From CAYLJJ01 sp964384025 (GTDB taxonomy: Bacteria > Myxococcota_A > Bradymonadia > UBA7976 > UBA1532), in NCBI GenBank assembly GCA_964384025.1, contig CAYLJJ010000146.1, positions 1-11,517 on the forward strand: 11,517 nt of DNA, in the 5' to 3' direction. The notes beneath the pieces were generated by a model. The model was not told where the DNA came from. It was given only the letters and a program-made list of their open reading frames with translations, and did no database searches. Position numbers and translations under genes: made by a program. Positions 1-6,815 of the stretch are shown here, in pieces (positions within the stretch are counted from its first letter, which is position 1; every line of letters begins with the position of its first letter).

Positions 1-25
1 CAGTTTCGTCCTAAGTCTGCTTAAT

Positions 26-1057
26 CTAACGCCTATGCTGAGAGTTACACCCTCCACAGCTCTCGGAGCAATGCAACTCACAACGCCCATCTACACAGTT
101 GCCCTCTAAACAGAGGCCACAGCTGCCCCCACAGCCATCTGGACCACACTCATGTTGGGCACACTGGGGAGTGCAGATACAGCGAGCATCCTCACAGCGC
201 TCGCCACCAGGGCAGCTGCAGTCCATCGGGCAGTTGCCGCAATCTTCTCCCTCATCGCAGGTGCTGTCCCCGCAGCGTTCCATGGGGACACAGCGAGCAT
301 CCTCACAGCGCTCGCCACCAGGGCAGCCGCAGTCCGCCGAGCAGCTGCTGCAGTCTTCCCCCTCATCGCAGATGTTGTCCCCACAGCGGATCGTAGGAAC
401 GCAACGGGCGTCTTCGCAGATCTCAGCCCCACTACAGCCACAGTCCGCCACGCAATTATTGCAATCCTCTCCCTCATCACAGCTGTCATCTCCACAGCCC
501 GCCGGAGGATCTATGCAGCTTCCAGACTCATCGCAGAACTGCAGAGCCTCACAGACCCCGCAAGATCCATTACAGCCGTCAGAGCCGCAGCTCCGTCCCT
601 CACAGTTGGGTTGACAGAGTTCAATACAGACACCGGTCTGGGGTTGACACTCCTGGCCCTCAAGGCAATCGCAGTCCGTCGGGCAGGTTCCACAATGCTC
701 ACCATCAGATTCTACACAGGCGCCATCCCCACAGCACACCCCACAATCTGCGCTGCAGTTGAAGCAGCGTTCTCCTGCTCCACAGATTCCATCACCGCAA
801 GGAGATTGGAGGTCAACACAGCTGAAGTCGATTGTACAGACTTGACCCTCAGAGCACTCCCCACACAAGCCCCCGCATCCATCTCCACCGCAGAAGCGCC
901 CCGCGCAATTCGGTTCACAGACCTGGGAATCGATGGATATCCCAGTGTCTTCGCTTGAGCCCCCCTGATCTGCTCCATTTTCAGTTGAAGATAAGCACCC
1001 AAAGAGCAGTGCAAATATGGATATTATGATCCACCGATACGGAGCAAAAACCTTCAT
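26..1057 (-). CDS. Cys-rich repeat lipoprotein, function unknown
   Basis: Predicted 343-residue outer-surface or periplasmic lipoprotein. A short basic start and a hydrophobic stretch (residues 9-20) end in the lipobox L-F-G-C with Cys21. An acidic, Ser/Gly-rich linker follows to about residue 46. The rest is Cys-rich: I count 65 further cysteines, close to one residue in five. Two repeat types alternate. One is of the form CxPxCxGRxCGxDGCxGxCGxC (near 47-68, 148-169 and 295-316). The other is of the form CGDxxCxxGExCxxCxxDCGC (near 87, 188, 225 and 262). The last three copies of the second type are tandem 37-residue units. Such modules occur in secreted proteins of Myxococcota-like bacteria and are probably disulfide-rich; no enzyme motif is visible. 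The ATG at 1057 has an AGGGAG ribosome site 7 bases upstream. The function is not recognised; adhesion or a structural surface role is only a guess. Confidence 0.85.
   Translation of the reverse strand: MKVFAPYRWIIISIFALLFGCLSSTENGADQGGSSEDTGISIDSQVCEPNCAGRFCGGDGCGGLCGECSEGQVCTIDFSCVDLQSPCGDGICGAGERCFNCSADCGVCCGDGACVESDGEHCGTCPTDCDCLEGQECQPQTGVCIELCQPNCEGRSCGSDGCNGSCGVCEALQFCDESGSCIDPPAGCGDDSCDEGEDCNNCVADCGCSGAEICEDARCVPTIRCGDNICDEGEDCSSCSADCGCPGGERCEDARCVPMERCGDSTCDEGEDCGNCPMDCSCPGGERCEDARCICTPQCAQHECGPDGCGGSCGLCLEGNCVDGRCELHCSESCGGCNSQHRR
164..496 (-). repeat. Three tandem 111-bp coding repeats (37-residue units)
   Basis: Residues 188-224, 225-261 and 262-298 of the Cys-rich lipoprotein are three consecutive 37-residue units with the same cysteine spacing. 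At DNA level, 38 bases are identical at 179-216 and 290-327, exactly 111 bases apart, and much of the surrounding unit also matches. The third copy (near 386-496) has diverged more. The pattern indicates recent unit duplication or homogenisation inside the gene. It has no spacers and stays in frame, so it is not a CRISPR. Confidence 0.85.
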
Positions 1058-1085
1058 CTCAGCTCTCCCTTACTTGGTCCTATAC

Positions 1086-1114
1086 TTTTTAGAGTCTAAT
1101 CCAAAGGCAAACAA
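1086..1114 (-). promoter_or_regulatory. Weak candidate sigma-70 promoter for the Cys-rich lipoprotein gene
   Basis: On the minus strand, TTGTTT (1114-1109) and TAAAAA (1091-1086) are separated by 17 bases, each matching four of six consensus bases. The start codon is 28 bases beyond the -10 hexamer. In AT-rich DNA such matches arise often by chance, so this is only a candidate. Confidence 0.22.
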
Positions 1115-1244
1115 GGATAATAATTGAGAGCAATATCATCTTCATATTATCAATACTCAGACCACCTCATGTTTTGCGCGAGTAGGCATATTAGTTTGAT
1201 CATAAACTACGGGGTCAGAGCGATCTGAGGATAATCGGAGTATT

Positions 1245-1259
1245 GTTCTTTAAAAGAAC
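1245..1259. repeat. 15-base AT-rich palindrome GTTCTTT-A-AAAGAAC
   Basis: Perfect 7-base inverted arms around a single central A, in the intergenic region about 190 bases upstream of the Cys-rich lipoprotein start and 50 bases past the stop of the preceding lipoprotein gene. It could be a regulator-binding site or a weak hairpin (6-bp stem, 3-base loop). On the minus strand no T-run follows it, so a terminator role is doubtful. Confidence 0.35.
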
Positions 1260-1293
1260 CAAATTTTTCCTCCTCATTAAGCCTTGATTTGAG

Positions 1294-1313
1294 AGCCCCT
1301 TTGGTGAGGGACT
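1294..1313. other. Short inverted repeat overlapping the stop of the propeller lipoprotein gene
   Basis: AGCCCCT (1294-1300) and AGGGACT (1307-1313) can form a 7-bp stem, including one G-T pair, with a 6-base loop. It overlaps the TAG stop at 1312-1314. No T-run follows on the minus strand, so it is at best a weak transcript-end structure and not a standard intrinsic terminator. Confidence 0.25.
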
Positions 1314-2670
1314 AAGGAGTTCTCACTTCTCCAATAGTTCGCCACACTTGACCGGCGGTGTTTCCATAGTAGAGCCCTCCTTGCCACAGCGCCAATGAGC
1401 GAGGGGCGATGTCGGTGTCAAACTCTGTTAGGACCTGAAAATTCTCAAGGTCAGTGGTAGAGATGATCTGTACATGCCAATCTGAGCGCACCGCTGCATA
1501 TTCAGAACCCAGATGAGTGAGCAGGAGGATCTCTGCGGATGATTCATTGAGATAAAAATCGACCACCGTGCTCTCTTCTAACTGTGTGATTTTTTGCAAA
1601 TCAACACCATCAAATCGCCAAATCCCCGAAGTCATCGGCTCGCTCGACATATCTACGCCTCGAATAATGCCAGCACCATCTGGCGCGAGATCTGTCTCAG
1701 TCACAAAAATATTAAGCAGAGGGTGTCCAACCGGGAGCAATTCCACCGTTGTCTTGTCATATACGCTGTAGGGGAGCTGATGAATATTGCCTTGGTTGTT
1801 GGACTTGTAACCAAAGATATACAAACCGGATGATAGAGGAAGGAGTCGGGTCCAGCGAGCATCCCCCTCACCATCATTATGGTGCCGCTCCAATATCTCA
1901 AAAGAGCTCGCCAGATCTTGAGAGACCCAGAGGTGAGCGAATATATCACCGGCGAACCACTCTTCGGAGTTTGAGCCAGAGCCGACCGCGTAGAGTGTGC
2001 CCTTCCAGAGTCCGACATCGTGAACATGAACCCCTCCCTCCAAAGTACGGCTCATCACCCAAGGGCTGTCTCCTCGTTTAAAGTAGGCGTTGCCTAACCA
2101 GGCATCCTCAGTAGCATCTATCCCAGCCATATAGAGATCTCCCCCATAGAGTCGGTAGCGCTCCAGATGCTCCTCACCTGAAGTAAACTCGATGGTCACC
2201 TGATCACTCTCAGGACTCTCAAAGTATCGGAAGTCAACGGGAACGAGACTCCCAACGTTGGCTGTAGCATCTCCATAGCCGATGTAGAGGCGATCTTGGT
2301 AAACGACCAAGTCATGGATGTCATGTAGAAAGCTACACCCTTCACATATTTCTGCTTGTACCGCTGTAATGAACTCAGCTATCGGCTCCGCCCAGGGTTC
2401 CGGTGGCCTAAAGCTGAGACCGTCAACATTTCTGGTGGAGGGCCAGCTCAGGTCTGGAGCTGTACCTATGTCATCATCGGCGCTTGGTGTCGCGTCGATG
2501 GTCTCAGCTGCATCCACAGCGCCTTGGTCAACCTCGAAATCCTGAACTTGACTATCGGGGGTGAATATAGATGCATCAGGATCTGGACTACTGGATGAAT
2601 CGCTGGATGAATCGCAGGCGCTACAGATAAGCACCGCGCCAAAGATTACTGTAAGGGATCGAAAGCTCAT
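1312..2670 (-). CDS. Predicted lipoprotein with beta-propeller-like repeats
   Basis: Predicted 452-residue lipoprotein. The signal sequence (residues 1-18) leads to Cys19 in the context C-S-A-C, an acceptable but not ideal lipobox because position -3 is Cys. A low-complexity Ser/Asp/Pro linker of about 55 residues follows, then a globular domain from about residue 80. That domain contains recurring short segments of the form (H/R)DxxxWxGxLYxxG, for example HDLVVYQDRLYIG, HDVGLWKGTLYAVG and SLALWQGGLYYG. This is typical of blades of a beta-propeller, of the kind seen in Kelch- or sialidase-like proteins. No catalytic residues are recognised. It lies 77 bases downstream of the C2-TerD gene on the same strand and may be co-transcribed with it. 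The ribosome site is weak (AGGT about 11 bases before the ATG). A role in surface binding or sensing is only an inference. Confidence 0.8.
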   Translation of the reverse strand: MSFRSLTVIFGAVLICSACDSSSDSSSSPDPDASIFTPDSQVQDFEVDQGAVDAAETIDATPSADDDIGTAPDLSWPSTRNVDGLSFRPPEPWAEPIAEFITAVQAEICEGCSFLHDIHDLVVYQDRLYIGYGDATANVGSLVPVDFRYFESPESDQVTIEFTSGEEHLERYRLYGGDLYMAGIDATEDAWLGNAYFKRGDSPWVMSRTLEGGVHVHDVGLWKGTLYAVGSGSNSEEWFAGDIFAHLWVSQDLASSFEILERHHNDGEGDARWTRLLPLSSGLYIFGYKSNNQGNIHQLPYSVYDKTTVELLPVGHPLLNIFVTETDLAPDGAGIIRGVDMSSEPMTSGIWRFDGVDLQKITQLEESTVVDFYLNESSAEILLLTHLGSEYAAVRSDWHVQIISTTDLENFQVLTEFDTDIAPRSLALWQGGLYYGNTAGQVWRTIGEVRTP

Positions 2671-2747
2671 TTTGATTTCTGACCTGATTTTACTCTGTTT
2701 TGGCCAAGACAGCTTCTATAAATCTCTGTGAATGATGCCGCTGATGC

Positions 2748-4424
2748 CTACCAAGCGACCGATTCCTTGAGGTAGGGGAGATCTCTGATCGCTTGTCTGT
2801 AAATCGGAAGAAGATCGTCGGAGACTTTGCCTTGTGAGTATCTTAGGAGAGTCCACATGCTCCAGTCTTGGGTTTGTGGATCTCTCTCAAAAGCGGCCAA
2901 CACCACCGCGTTGAGGCCAGACTTCTCGGAAAGGGTGATCTTGGCGATCTGTCGACCACGCACTCGGATCGCGGTTTTGACTTTCTTTAATTGAGCAAAA
3001 CCTGGACCGGAGTAGGAGGTAACAGAGAGGAAGAGATATTTGACTCGGGGATCAACCAAGGCGAGGTTGAGGTTGATCGTCTCATCATCTCCATCGCCTT
3101 CGCCAGTGCGGTTGTCTCCGCCATGGAGGATGGCTCCATCCGGACTCCTCAACTGAGAGAAGGAGACGGTATAGAGTTCATTTCCGTTGTGGTCAAAGGC
3201 AGCGACATTGCTGTCAAGATCGACCGGCTTATAGGTGTCCCAAGCGAGACCCAGCTCACATTGTAGCCAGTGCTGACCCACCTTAGAGAGCGCCGCGACG
3301 CGGGTAAGAGAGGTCTCTCGACCAGGGATAACAGTCGTATAGCGGCTGCCAGAGAGGGGGAGACCCACGCTCTGAAGAAGCTCAGGGAGGGCCTCAGAGT
3401 AGGTCTGGTACTCAGAAGAGAGCGCTTGGTTAAGGACCTCGAAGATGCCGTAGCGGATGTTCCCGATGATCATGGTGCTGGAGGCTGCGTTGAGCGGGAT
3501 CCGCATTATGGGTCGCTCACCGGGCGAGTAGTAGAGGTCACAGTTGAGGTTTAGATCGCTGAAGTGTCGGTTCTCCGAGCTGGTTGTGTTGGCGATGATG
3601 GCGGCGTGAGAAGCTTTAGTGAAGAGATCAGGGGAGATCCCCATGATGATACAGCCAACAAGATCAGCGCCCTCTGCCCGTTGATCGTAGGAGATATTGA
3701 CACCCTTCTCGACAGGATCCCCTGCGAAAGCCTCGATCTTGATCTTGCCAACATCGTTGAAGCCAACCAAGGCGATGTCGATCGGTGGGATCCTAAGTTC
3801 GGCGAGCTGCCCAGCATTAGGGATGCGATAGCTGATGCGAGCATAGTAGGGCCAGACGCTGCGCATATCGAGCACCTGCCCAGGCTTGGCGATCATCTGA
3901 GGGTTAGACCAAGTCTCAGGCTGAACTTGATCAACCCGGATCCGCATCATGGAGTGTTTCTTCGCTCCAGTGCCTTTCAACCGAAGAGTCGCGACGCGCC
4001 CGATGGGGATGGCGTTGAAGTCGATCTTCACTTTTCCAAGGGGGTCGTCACCATCCATCTGAACCTTGCCCAAAGGACCAACCCCCACTCCCTTAATCCG
4101 GCGGACATATTTCTTGAATGCCCTCTTTTTATCACCACCATCTGGGCTTAGTGAGGGGATGCTCTCAAGCTTGCTCTTGTCATAAGGGCTGTTTCTCTGG
4201 TCATCATCGTAACATTTAAACGTGATTGGGGTATCTTCAGAGAAGATCACCCCGATGGTCTCATTCCAGTAGGGATTTAGAGTGTTTTGACAGACGGTAG
4301 TGCGACCTTTGATCGTGCCAAACCGGCTCTTCTGGTAAACGATCACGTATGGATCGCTCTTGCTAAAGAAATCAGCCTTCCGCAGCTTTTCAGCTTCGAC
4401 AACGGTGACTTGATAGAGCGCCAT
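2748..4424 (-). CDS. C2 domain-TerD domain fusion protein
   Basis: A 558-residue protein with no signal peptide, so probably cytoplasmic or at the inner face of the membrane. Residues 1-165 are a C2 domain, a calcium-dependent lipid-binding fold. It shows SDPYV (23-27), TLNPYWNE (48-55), the acidic loop YDDDQ (72-76), and DDPLGKVKIDF at the far side of an insertion of about 45 basic residues. Residues 165-385 are not recognised. Residues 388-530 are a TerD domain, with LGLAWD (391-396), VDLDSNVAAFD and the hallmark GDNRTGEGDGDDE (436-448). TerD-family proteins bind calcium and act in tellurite and other stress responses. Two calcium-binding modules in one chain suggest a calcium-responsive, membrane-recruited protein; that is inference. 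No other ter genes lie nearby. The ATG has a GGGAG ribosome site 9 bases upstream. Domain calls are strong; the biological role is unknown. Confidence 0.88.
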   Translation of the reverse strand: MALYQVTVVEAEKLRKADFFSKSDPYVIVYQKSRFGTIKGRTTVCQNTLNPYWNETIGVIFSEDTPITFKCYDDDQRNSPYDKSKLESIPSLSPDGGDKKRAFKKYVRRIKGVGVGPLGKVQMDGDDPLGKVKIDFNAIPIGRVATLRLKGTGAKKHSMMRIRVDQVQPETWSNPQMIAKPGQVLDMRSVWPYYARISYRIPNAGQLAELRIPPIDIALVGFNDVGKIKIEAFAGDPVEKGVNISYDQRAEGADLVGCIIMGISPDLFTKASHAAIIANTTSSENRHFSDLNLNCDLYYSPGERPIMRIPLNAASSTMIIGNIRYGIFEVLNQALSSEYQTYSEALPELLQSVGLPLSGSRYTTVIPGRETSLTRVAALSKVGQHWLQCELGLAWDTYKPVDLDSNVAAFDHNGNELYTVSFSQLRSPDGAILHGGDNRTGEGDGDDETINLNLALVDPRVKYLFLSVTSYSGPGFAQLKKVKTAIRVRGRQIAKITLSEKSGLNAVVLAAFERDPQTQDWSMWTLLRYSQGKVSDDLLPIYRQAIRDLPYLKESVAW

Positions 4425-4600
4425 AGTTCTCTACTCCCGTTTTGATTGGCGGCCAAAAGAGGCCAACCTGTACCAAGCAAATATCAGTGGAGCGAGACGG
4501 TACCGTATGAGGTTGCCAGGGCGCCAGCTACTTTCTAAGCTCCATTATCGCTTCAGCGCTGGATCGTTTTAAAGCGTGGTCGATTTAGCGAGGAGACTCA
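4425..4600. other. Intergenic region upstream of the C2-TerD gene
   Basis: These 176 bases separate the exonuclease stop from the C2-TerD start; both genes are on the minus strand. The region should carry the C2-TerD promoter, but no clear -35/-10 pair is seen. It contains a perfect 10-base palindrome (4497-4506) and a GGCC-N6-GGCC element close to the gene. There is no obvious T-run terminator for the exonuclease operon. Confidence 0.45.
4497..4506. repeat. 10-base palindrome ACGGTACCGT upstream of the C2-TerD gene
   Basis: Perfect 10-base palindrome whose near end is 72 bases before the C2-TerD start codon. Its position would suit an operator. Only a single copy is visible, so this is a candidate site and nothing more. 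Confidence 0.25.
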
Positions 4601-5224
4601 TCAGCGCTGCAGGGCATAGGCCCTTAAGAGTTCATCTGTTTTGCTCTTGGGCTGCGCGTTGATCTCCTGGAACAGAGAGAAGGGGGGGGCTTTTATGCCA
4701 TAGCGGCGTCGGAGATCCTTGAGCATCCTTATCCAAAGCTGGGCGGTGACCTCTGCATCAGCCAAGGCGCGGTGAGCGCGGCCCCTCAGAGAGAGGCGCA
4801 GATGGCGCGTTAAAGTCTCCAGCTTATGGTCGGGAGCCTCTGGATAGAGCCTCCGCGCGCTGAGCAAAGAGCAGGCGACCCCCCCACGAAACCTACGACG
4901 CACGCGCTCAAACTCCGCCTTCAAGAAGCGCAGGTCAAAGGAGGCGTTATGGGCAACAAGATCGTAGCCATCAAGGAGGTTGGCCAGCTCCCGTATCACG
5001 GGAGCACAGGGAGGTGCGTCGATCAGCATCTCATTGCTGATCCCGGTGTGTCGAGTGATGGAGTTTCCCACTGGTCGTCCAGGGTTCATCAAGCTCTGAA
5101 AGCGACCTCGGATTCGCCCCCGCTCGACCAAGACAGCGCCCACCTCGATAACGCGATCTCCCGTCTTGGGACTGAAACCTGTGGTCTCAAAGTCAAGGAC
5201 GACGACTGTCCGAGCGCTCTCCAT
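4601..5224 (-). CDS. DnaQ-like DEDDh 3'-5' exonuclease
   Basis: A 207-residue protein of the DnaQ/RNase T exonuclease superfamily, which removes nucleotides from 3' ends using two metal ions. All five DEDDh residues are visible: Asp11 and Glu13 in VVVLDFETTG, Asp97 in AHNASFDLRFL, and His151 and Asp156 in HRALADAEVT. The ITRHTGI segment (56-62) is the usual substrate-contact region of the polymerase III epsilon type. The domain fills residues 6-170, and the short C-terminal tail is unassigned. It could be a proofreading-like epsilon paralogue or a stand-alone repair or RNA-processing nuclease; the sequence does not decide. It is the last gene of the operon and its start overlaps the end of the membrane protein gene by 32 bases, with a purine-rich AGAGAGG ribosome site just upstream of the ATG. 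Confidence 0.92.
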   Translation of the reverse strand: MESARTVVVLDFETTGFSPKTGDRVIEVGAVLVERGRIRGRFQSLMNPGRPVGNSITRHTGISNEMLIDAPPCAPVIRELANLLDGYDLVAHNASFDLRFLKAEFERVRRRFRGGVACSLLSARRLYPEAPDHKLETLTRHLRLSLRGRAHRALADAEVTAQLWIRMLKDLRRRYGIKAPPFSLFQEINAQPKSKTDELLRAYALQR

Positions 5225-5927
5225 CTTCTCCTCTCTCTTCCAACCCAGAGGGAGCCCTGGAGAGTCCTTGTTTCAGGCGCTCTAAGCGCCTGACGCTCTC
5301 TAGGACATCCGCAGCGTCTTGATCTTGTAGAGCAACATCCCAGCCCAAGCTGTCTGGTTGGCAGTCTAAGACCCCACCCTGAGGCAACAGGATCTCAATC
5401 TCCCTGAGGCGCTCTGGGCTGAGGCGCTCAACGCAGCTCTTGGGATCCAGGCTGAGGATCTGAAAAGCGCAGTCCAGCTCCACAGGCAGATGGTTTAGTT
5501 TCTTTTGCAGACGTTCAAACCAGCGCTGTGCCTCTCCATGATGACTCAGCCAGAAGCTGCACCCGCCCTCGAGGTGCAGGCTGAGGGCCAACCGCAGCGC
5601 GCTGGGACCCGCTCCCTCAAAATAGAGCGCAAAGCGATCATTGATCAGATAGGGCAGGCCGCGGCGCCAACCCAATCTAGACTCTGGGATCTGCTCCTTA
5701 AGAGCGCGACAGAGGAGCACCCCAGGTGCTCGACGCTGAGCGTCGATGCGACGCTCATACAGCTCCCAGAGGAGGGTCAGAAGCCCCGCTCCGCTCAGAA
5801 CCGGTAGAGGTTTGGGTTCAATAGAGAGCCCGCTGAGGGCTAAGCCCGCGAAGAGGGCCAGGAAGAAGCTGCTGATCAACCACATCAGGAGAGAGCCCAA
5901 CCAAGGGGGGCGGTCCAAGAGATCCAT
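5193..5927 (-). CDS. Membrane-anchored protein of unknown function
   Basis: A 244-residue protein that I do not recognise. Two hydrophobic segments near the N terminus (about residues 10-34 and 41-57) look like a transmembrane hairpin. They are followed by a soluble domain of about 160 residues with several Trp and aromatic-rich strands (GLPYLINDRFALYFEG, SFWLSHHGEAQRWF). A charged Glu/Arg-rich tail ends the protein. There are no cofactor or catalytic motifs. The first segment is followed by a Pro-containing loop, so the soluble domain is expected on the same side as the N terminus, probably the cytoplasm. The start is fixed by the TGATG overlap with the hslO stop. The last 32 bases overlap the exonuclease gene, so the three genes are probably translated together. 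Confidence 0.75.
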   Translation of the reverse strand: MDLLDRPPWLGSLLMWLISSFFLALFAGLALSGLSIEPKPLPVLSGAGLLTLLWELYERRIDAQRRAPGVLLCRALKEQIPESRLGWRRGLPYLINDRFALYFEGAGPSALRLALSLHLEGGCSFWLSHHGEAQRWFERLQKKLNHLPVELDCAFQILSLDPKSCVERLSPERLREIEILLPQGGVLDCQPDSLGWDVALQDQDAADVLESVRRLERLKQGLSRAPSGLEERGEDGERSDSRRP

Positions 5928-6781
5928 CAGCGCGTGGCCATCTCTAAGAGGTTCTCTTTAGAGAAGATATACTCCGCTCCACAGAAATGGCAGAGCAGAC
6001 GCGCCTCCCCCTGCTCTTCAGCGAGCAGGTGCAAGTCCTCAACCCCCAAGCTCCTCAAGTGTCCTTCAAAGGCTTTGAGATCACAGCCACAGTAAAAATA
6101 GGGTCGGCTCTTGAGGATAATCACCGGCTCATCCAGGAGCTGGTCGATGATCTCCTCTGGTCTGATCCCATCACGCAGCTTCTCAGAGAGAGGAGAGAGA
6201 GCTTGAAGGCGGCTCTCTACCTGAAGAAGATCTTCAGTGAGAGCACCTGGGAGCGCTTGGATCAGCACCCCTCCTGCTGCTTCTAATCCCTGGGGAGCCA
6301 GCCACTCTCCCAGAGCGATCGCGGTGGGGATCTGCTCGCTCTGGTTGTAGTAGTGGGCTAAGTCCAAGGCCAGATCGCGATGCTCCAAGGCCACCACGCC
6401 ACGATAAGCAGGCTCTTCATCTAGGCGCCGACTGATCACGAGGCGGCCTGCTCCCAGATGAGCGCTCAGATCCAGACCAGTCTCTCCCGCCTCCAAGCGA
6501 GGATCAGCCACAGTGGCGCGGACTCGACCCTGGGCATCCGAGATGGCGTAGAGTTCTCCCAGAGGGCCATCGTGGCTGATCTGAACCGAGAGCTGCTGTC
6601 GTGCCTTGAGCCCTGCAGACATCATCACGCAGGCGCTGGCGATACGACTGAGGGCGATGGCCCCTAGAGGCCCCGCGTCCTGTCTCTGAACCAGCTCTCG
6701 CCCGATGGCGCTGGAGTCCAGGGCCACCGCGCGGAGGCGGCCCCCAAAGCCCAGGGCCCTCAAGAGATGTCCATGCTCCAT
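5927..6781 (-). CDS. hslO: Hsp33 redox-regulated chaperone
   Basis: Hsp33 is a cytoplasmic holdase that is switched on when oxidation, helped by heat, releases zinc from its C-terminal cysteine centre. The hallmark HYYNQSEQIPTAI segment is present. The zinc centre is intact as CxC (Cys231, Cys233) and CxxC (Cys264, Cys267). Length (284 residues from the ATG at 6781) fits the family, whose E. coli member has about 290. The reading frame also opens at a TTG at 6796, but that codon overlaps the ribosome site. The ATG at 6781 has AGGAG (6793-6789) with a 7-base gap and is preferred. The AGGAG lies in the 3' arm of a perfect 8-bp stem (see separate entry). The stop overlaps the next gene's start as TGATG. 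Confidence 0.95.
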   Translation of the reverse strand: MEHGHLLRALGFGGRLRAVALDSSAIGRELVQRQDAGPLGAIALSRIASACVMMSAGLKARQQLSVQISHDGPLGELYAISDAQGRVRATVADPRLEAGETGLDLSAHLGAGRLVISRRLDEEPAYRGVVALEHRDLALDLAHYYNQSEQIPTAIALGEWLAPQGLEAAGGVLIQALPGALTEDLLQVESRLQALSPLSEKLRDGIRPEEIIDQLLDEPVIILKSRPYFYCGCDLKAFEGHLRSLGVEDLHLLAEEQGEARLLCHFCGAEYIFSKENLLEMATR

Positions 6782-6788
6782 TCTCACT

Positions 6789-6814
6789 CTCCTCAAAATC
6801 TCAATCTTGAGGAG
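6789..6814 (-). promoter_or_regulatory. Hairpin burying the hslO ribosome-binding site
   Basis: On the minus strand, CTCCTCAA (6814-6807) pairs perfectly with TTGAGGAG (6796-6789) across a 10-base loop. The 3' arm contains the AGGAG ribosome site of hslO, 7 bases before its ATG at 6781. The 5' arm starts two bases after the TAA stop of the upstream SDR gene. Either a ribosome finishing the SDR gene opens the stem (translational coupling), or heat melts it (RNA thermometer). No T-run follows, so it is not an intrinsic terminator. The pairing is seen; the function is inferred. Confidence 0.55.
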
Positions 6815-6815
6815 C

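Larger units (their letters stand above)
1058..1311. other. AT-rich intergenic region between two lipoprotein genes
   Basis: These 254 bases lie upstream of the Cys-rich lipoprotein gene and downstream of the propeller-like lipoprotein gene. The region is clearly more AT-rich than its surroundings and holds no convincing ORF. It should contain the promoter of the Cys-rich lipoprotein gene. A weak minus-strand candidate is TTGTTT (1114-1109), a 17-base spacer and TAAAAA (1091-1086). It also holds a 15-base palindrome at 1245-1259. No hairpin followed by a convincing T-run was found. Confidence 0.5.

Noticed and set aside
164..496. CRISPR-like periodic repeat
   Set aside because: The unit is 111 bases, contiguous, in frame and without unique spacers, so it is a protein-coding tandem repeat.
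99..958. Long plus-strand open frames (99-614 and 152-958) opposite the Cys-rich lipoprotein gene
   Set aside because: They are open because the repetitive Cys/Gly/Asp codons leave few stops on the opposite strand. They have low-complexity translations and no ribosome site, while the minus-strand frame has a signal peptide and repeat modules.
1294..1313. Intrinsic terminator for the propeller lipoprotein gene
   Set aside because: The stem is followed by mixed sequence with no T-run on the minus strand, and it includes the stop codon.
2748..4424. Tellurite-resistance operon
   Set aside because: Only a TerD domain is present, fused to C2; no terA, terB, terC or terZ genes are in the window, so tellurite resistance should not be claimed.
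6782..6796. TTG start for hslO giving five extra residues
   Set aside because: The TTG at 6796 sits on the ribosome-binding sequence itself; the ATG at 6781 has AGGAG at the ideal distance and gives the usual family N terminus.
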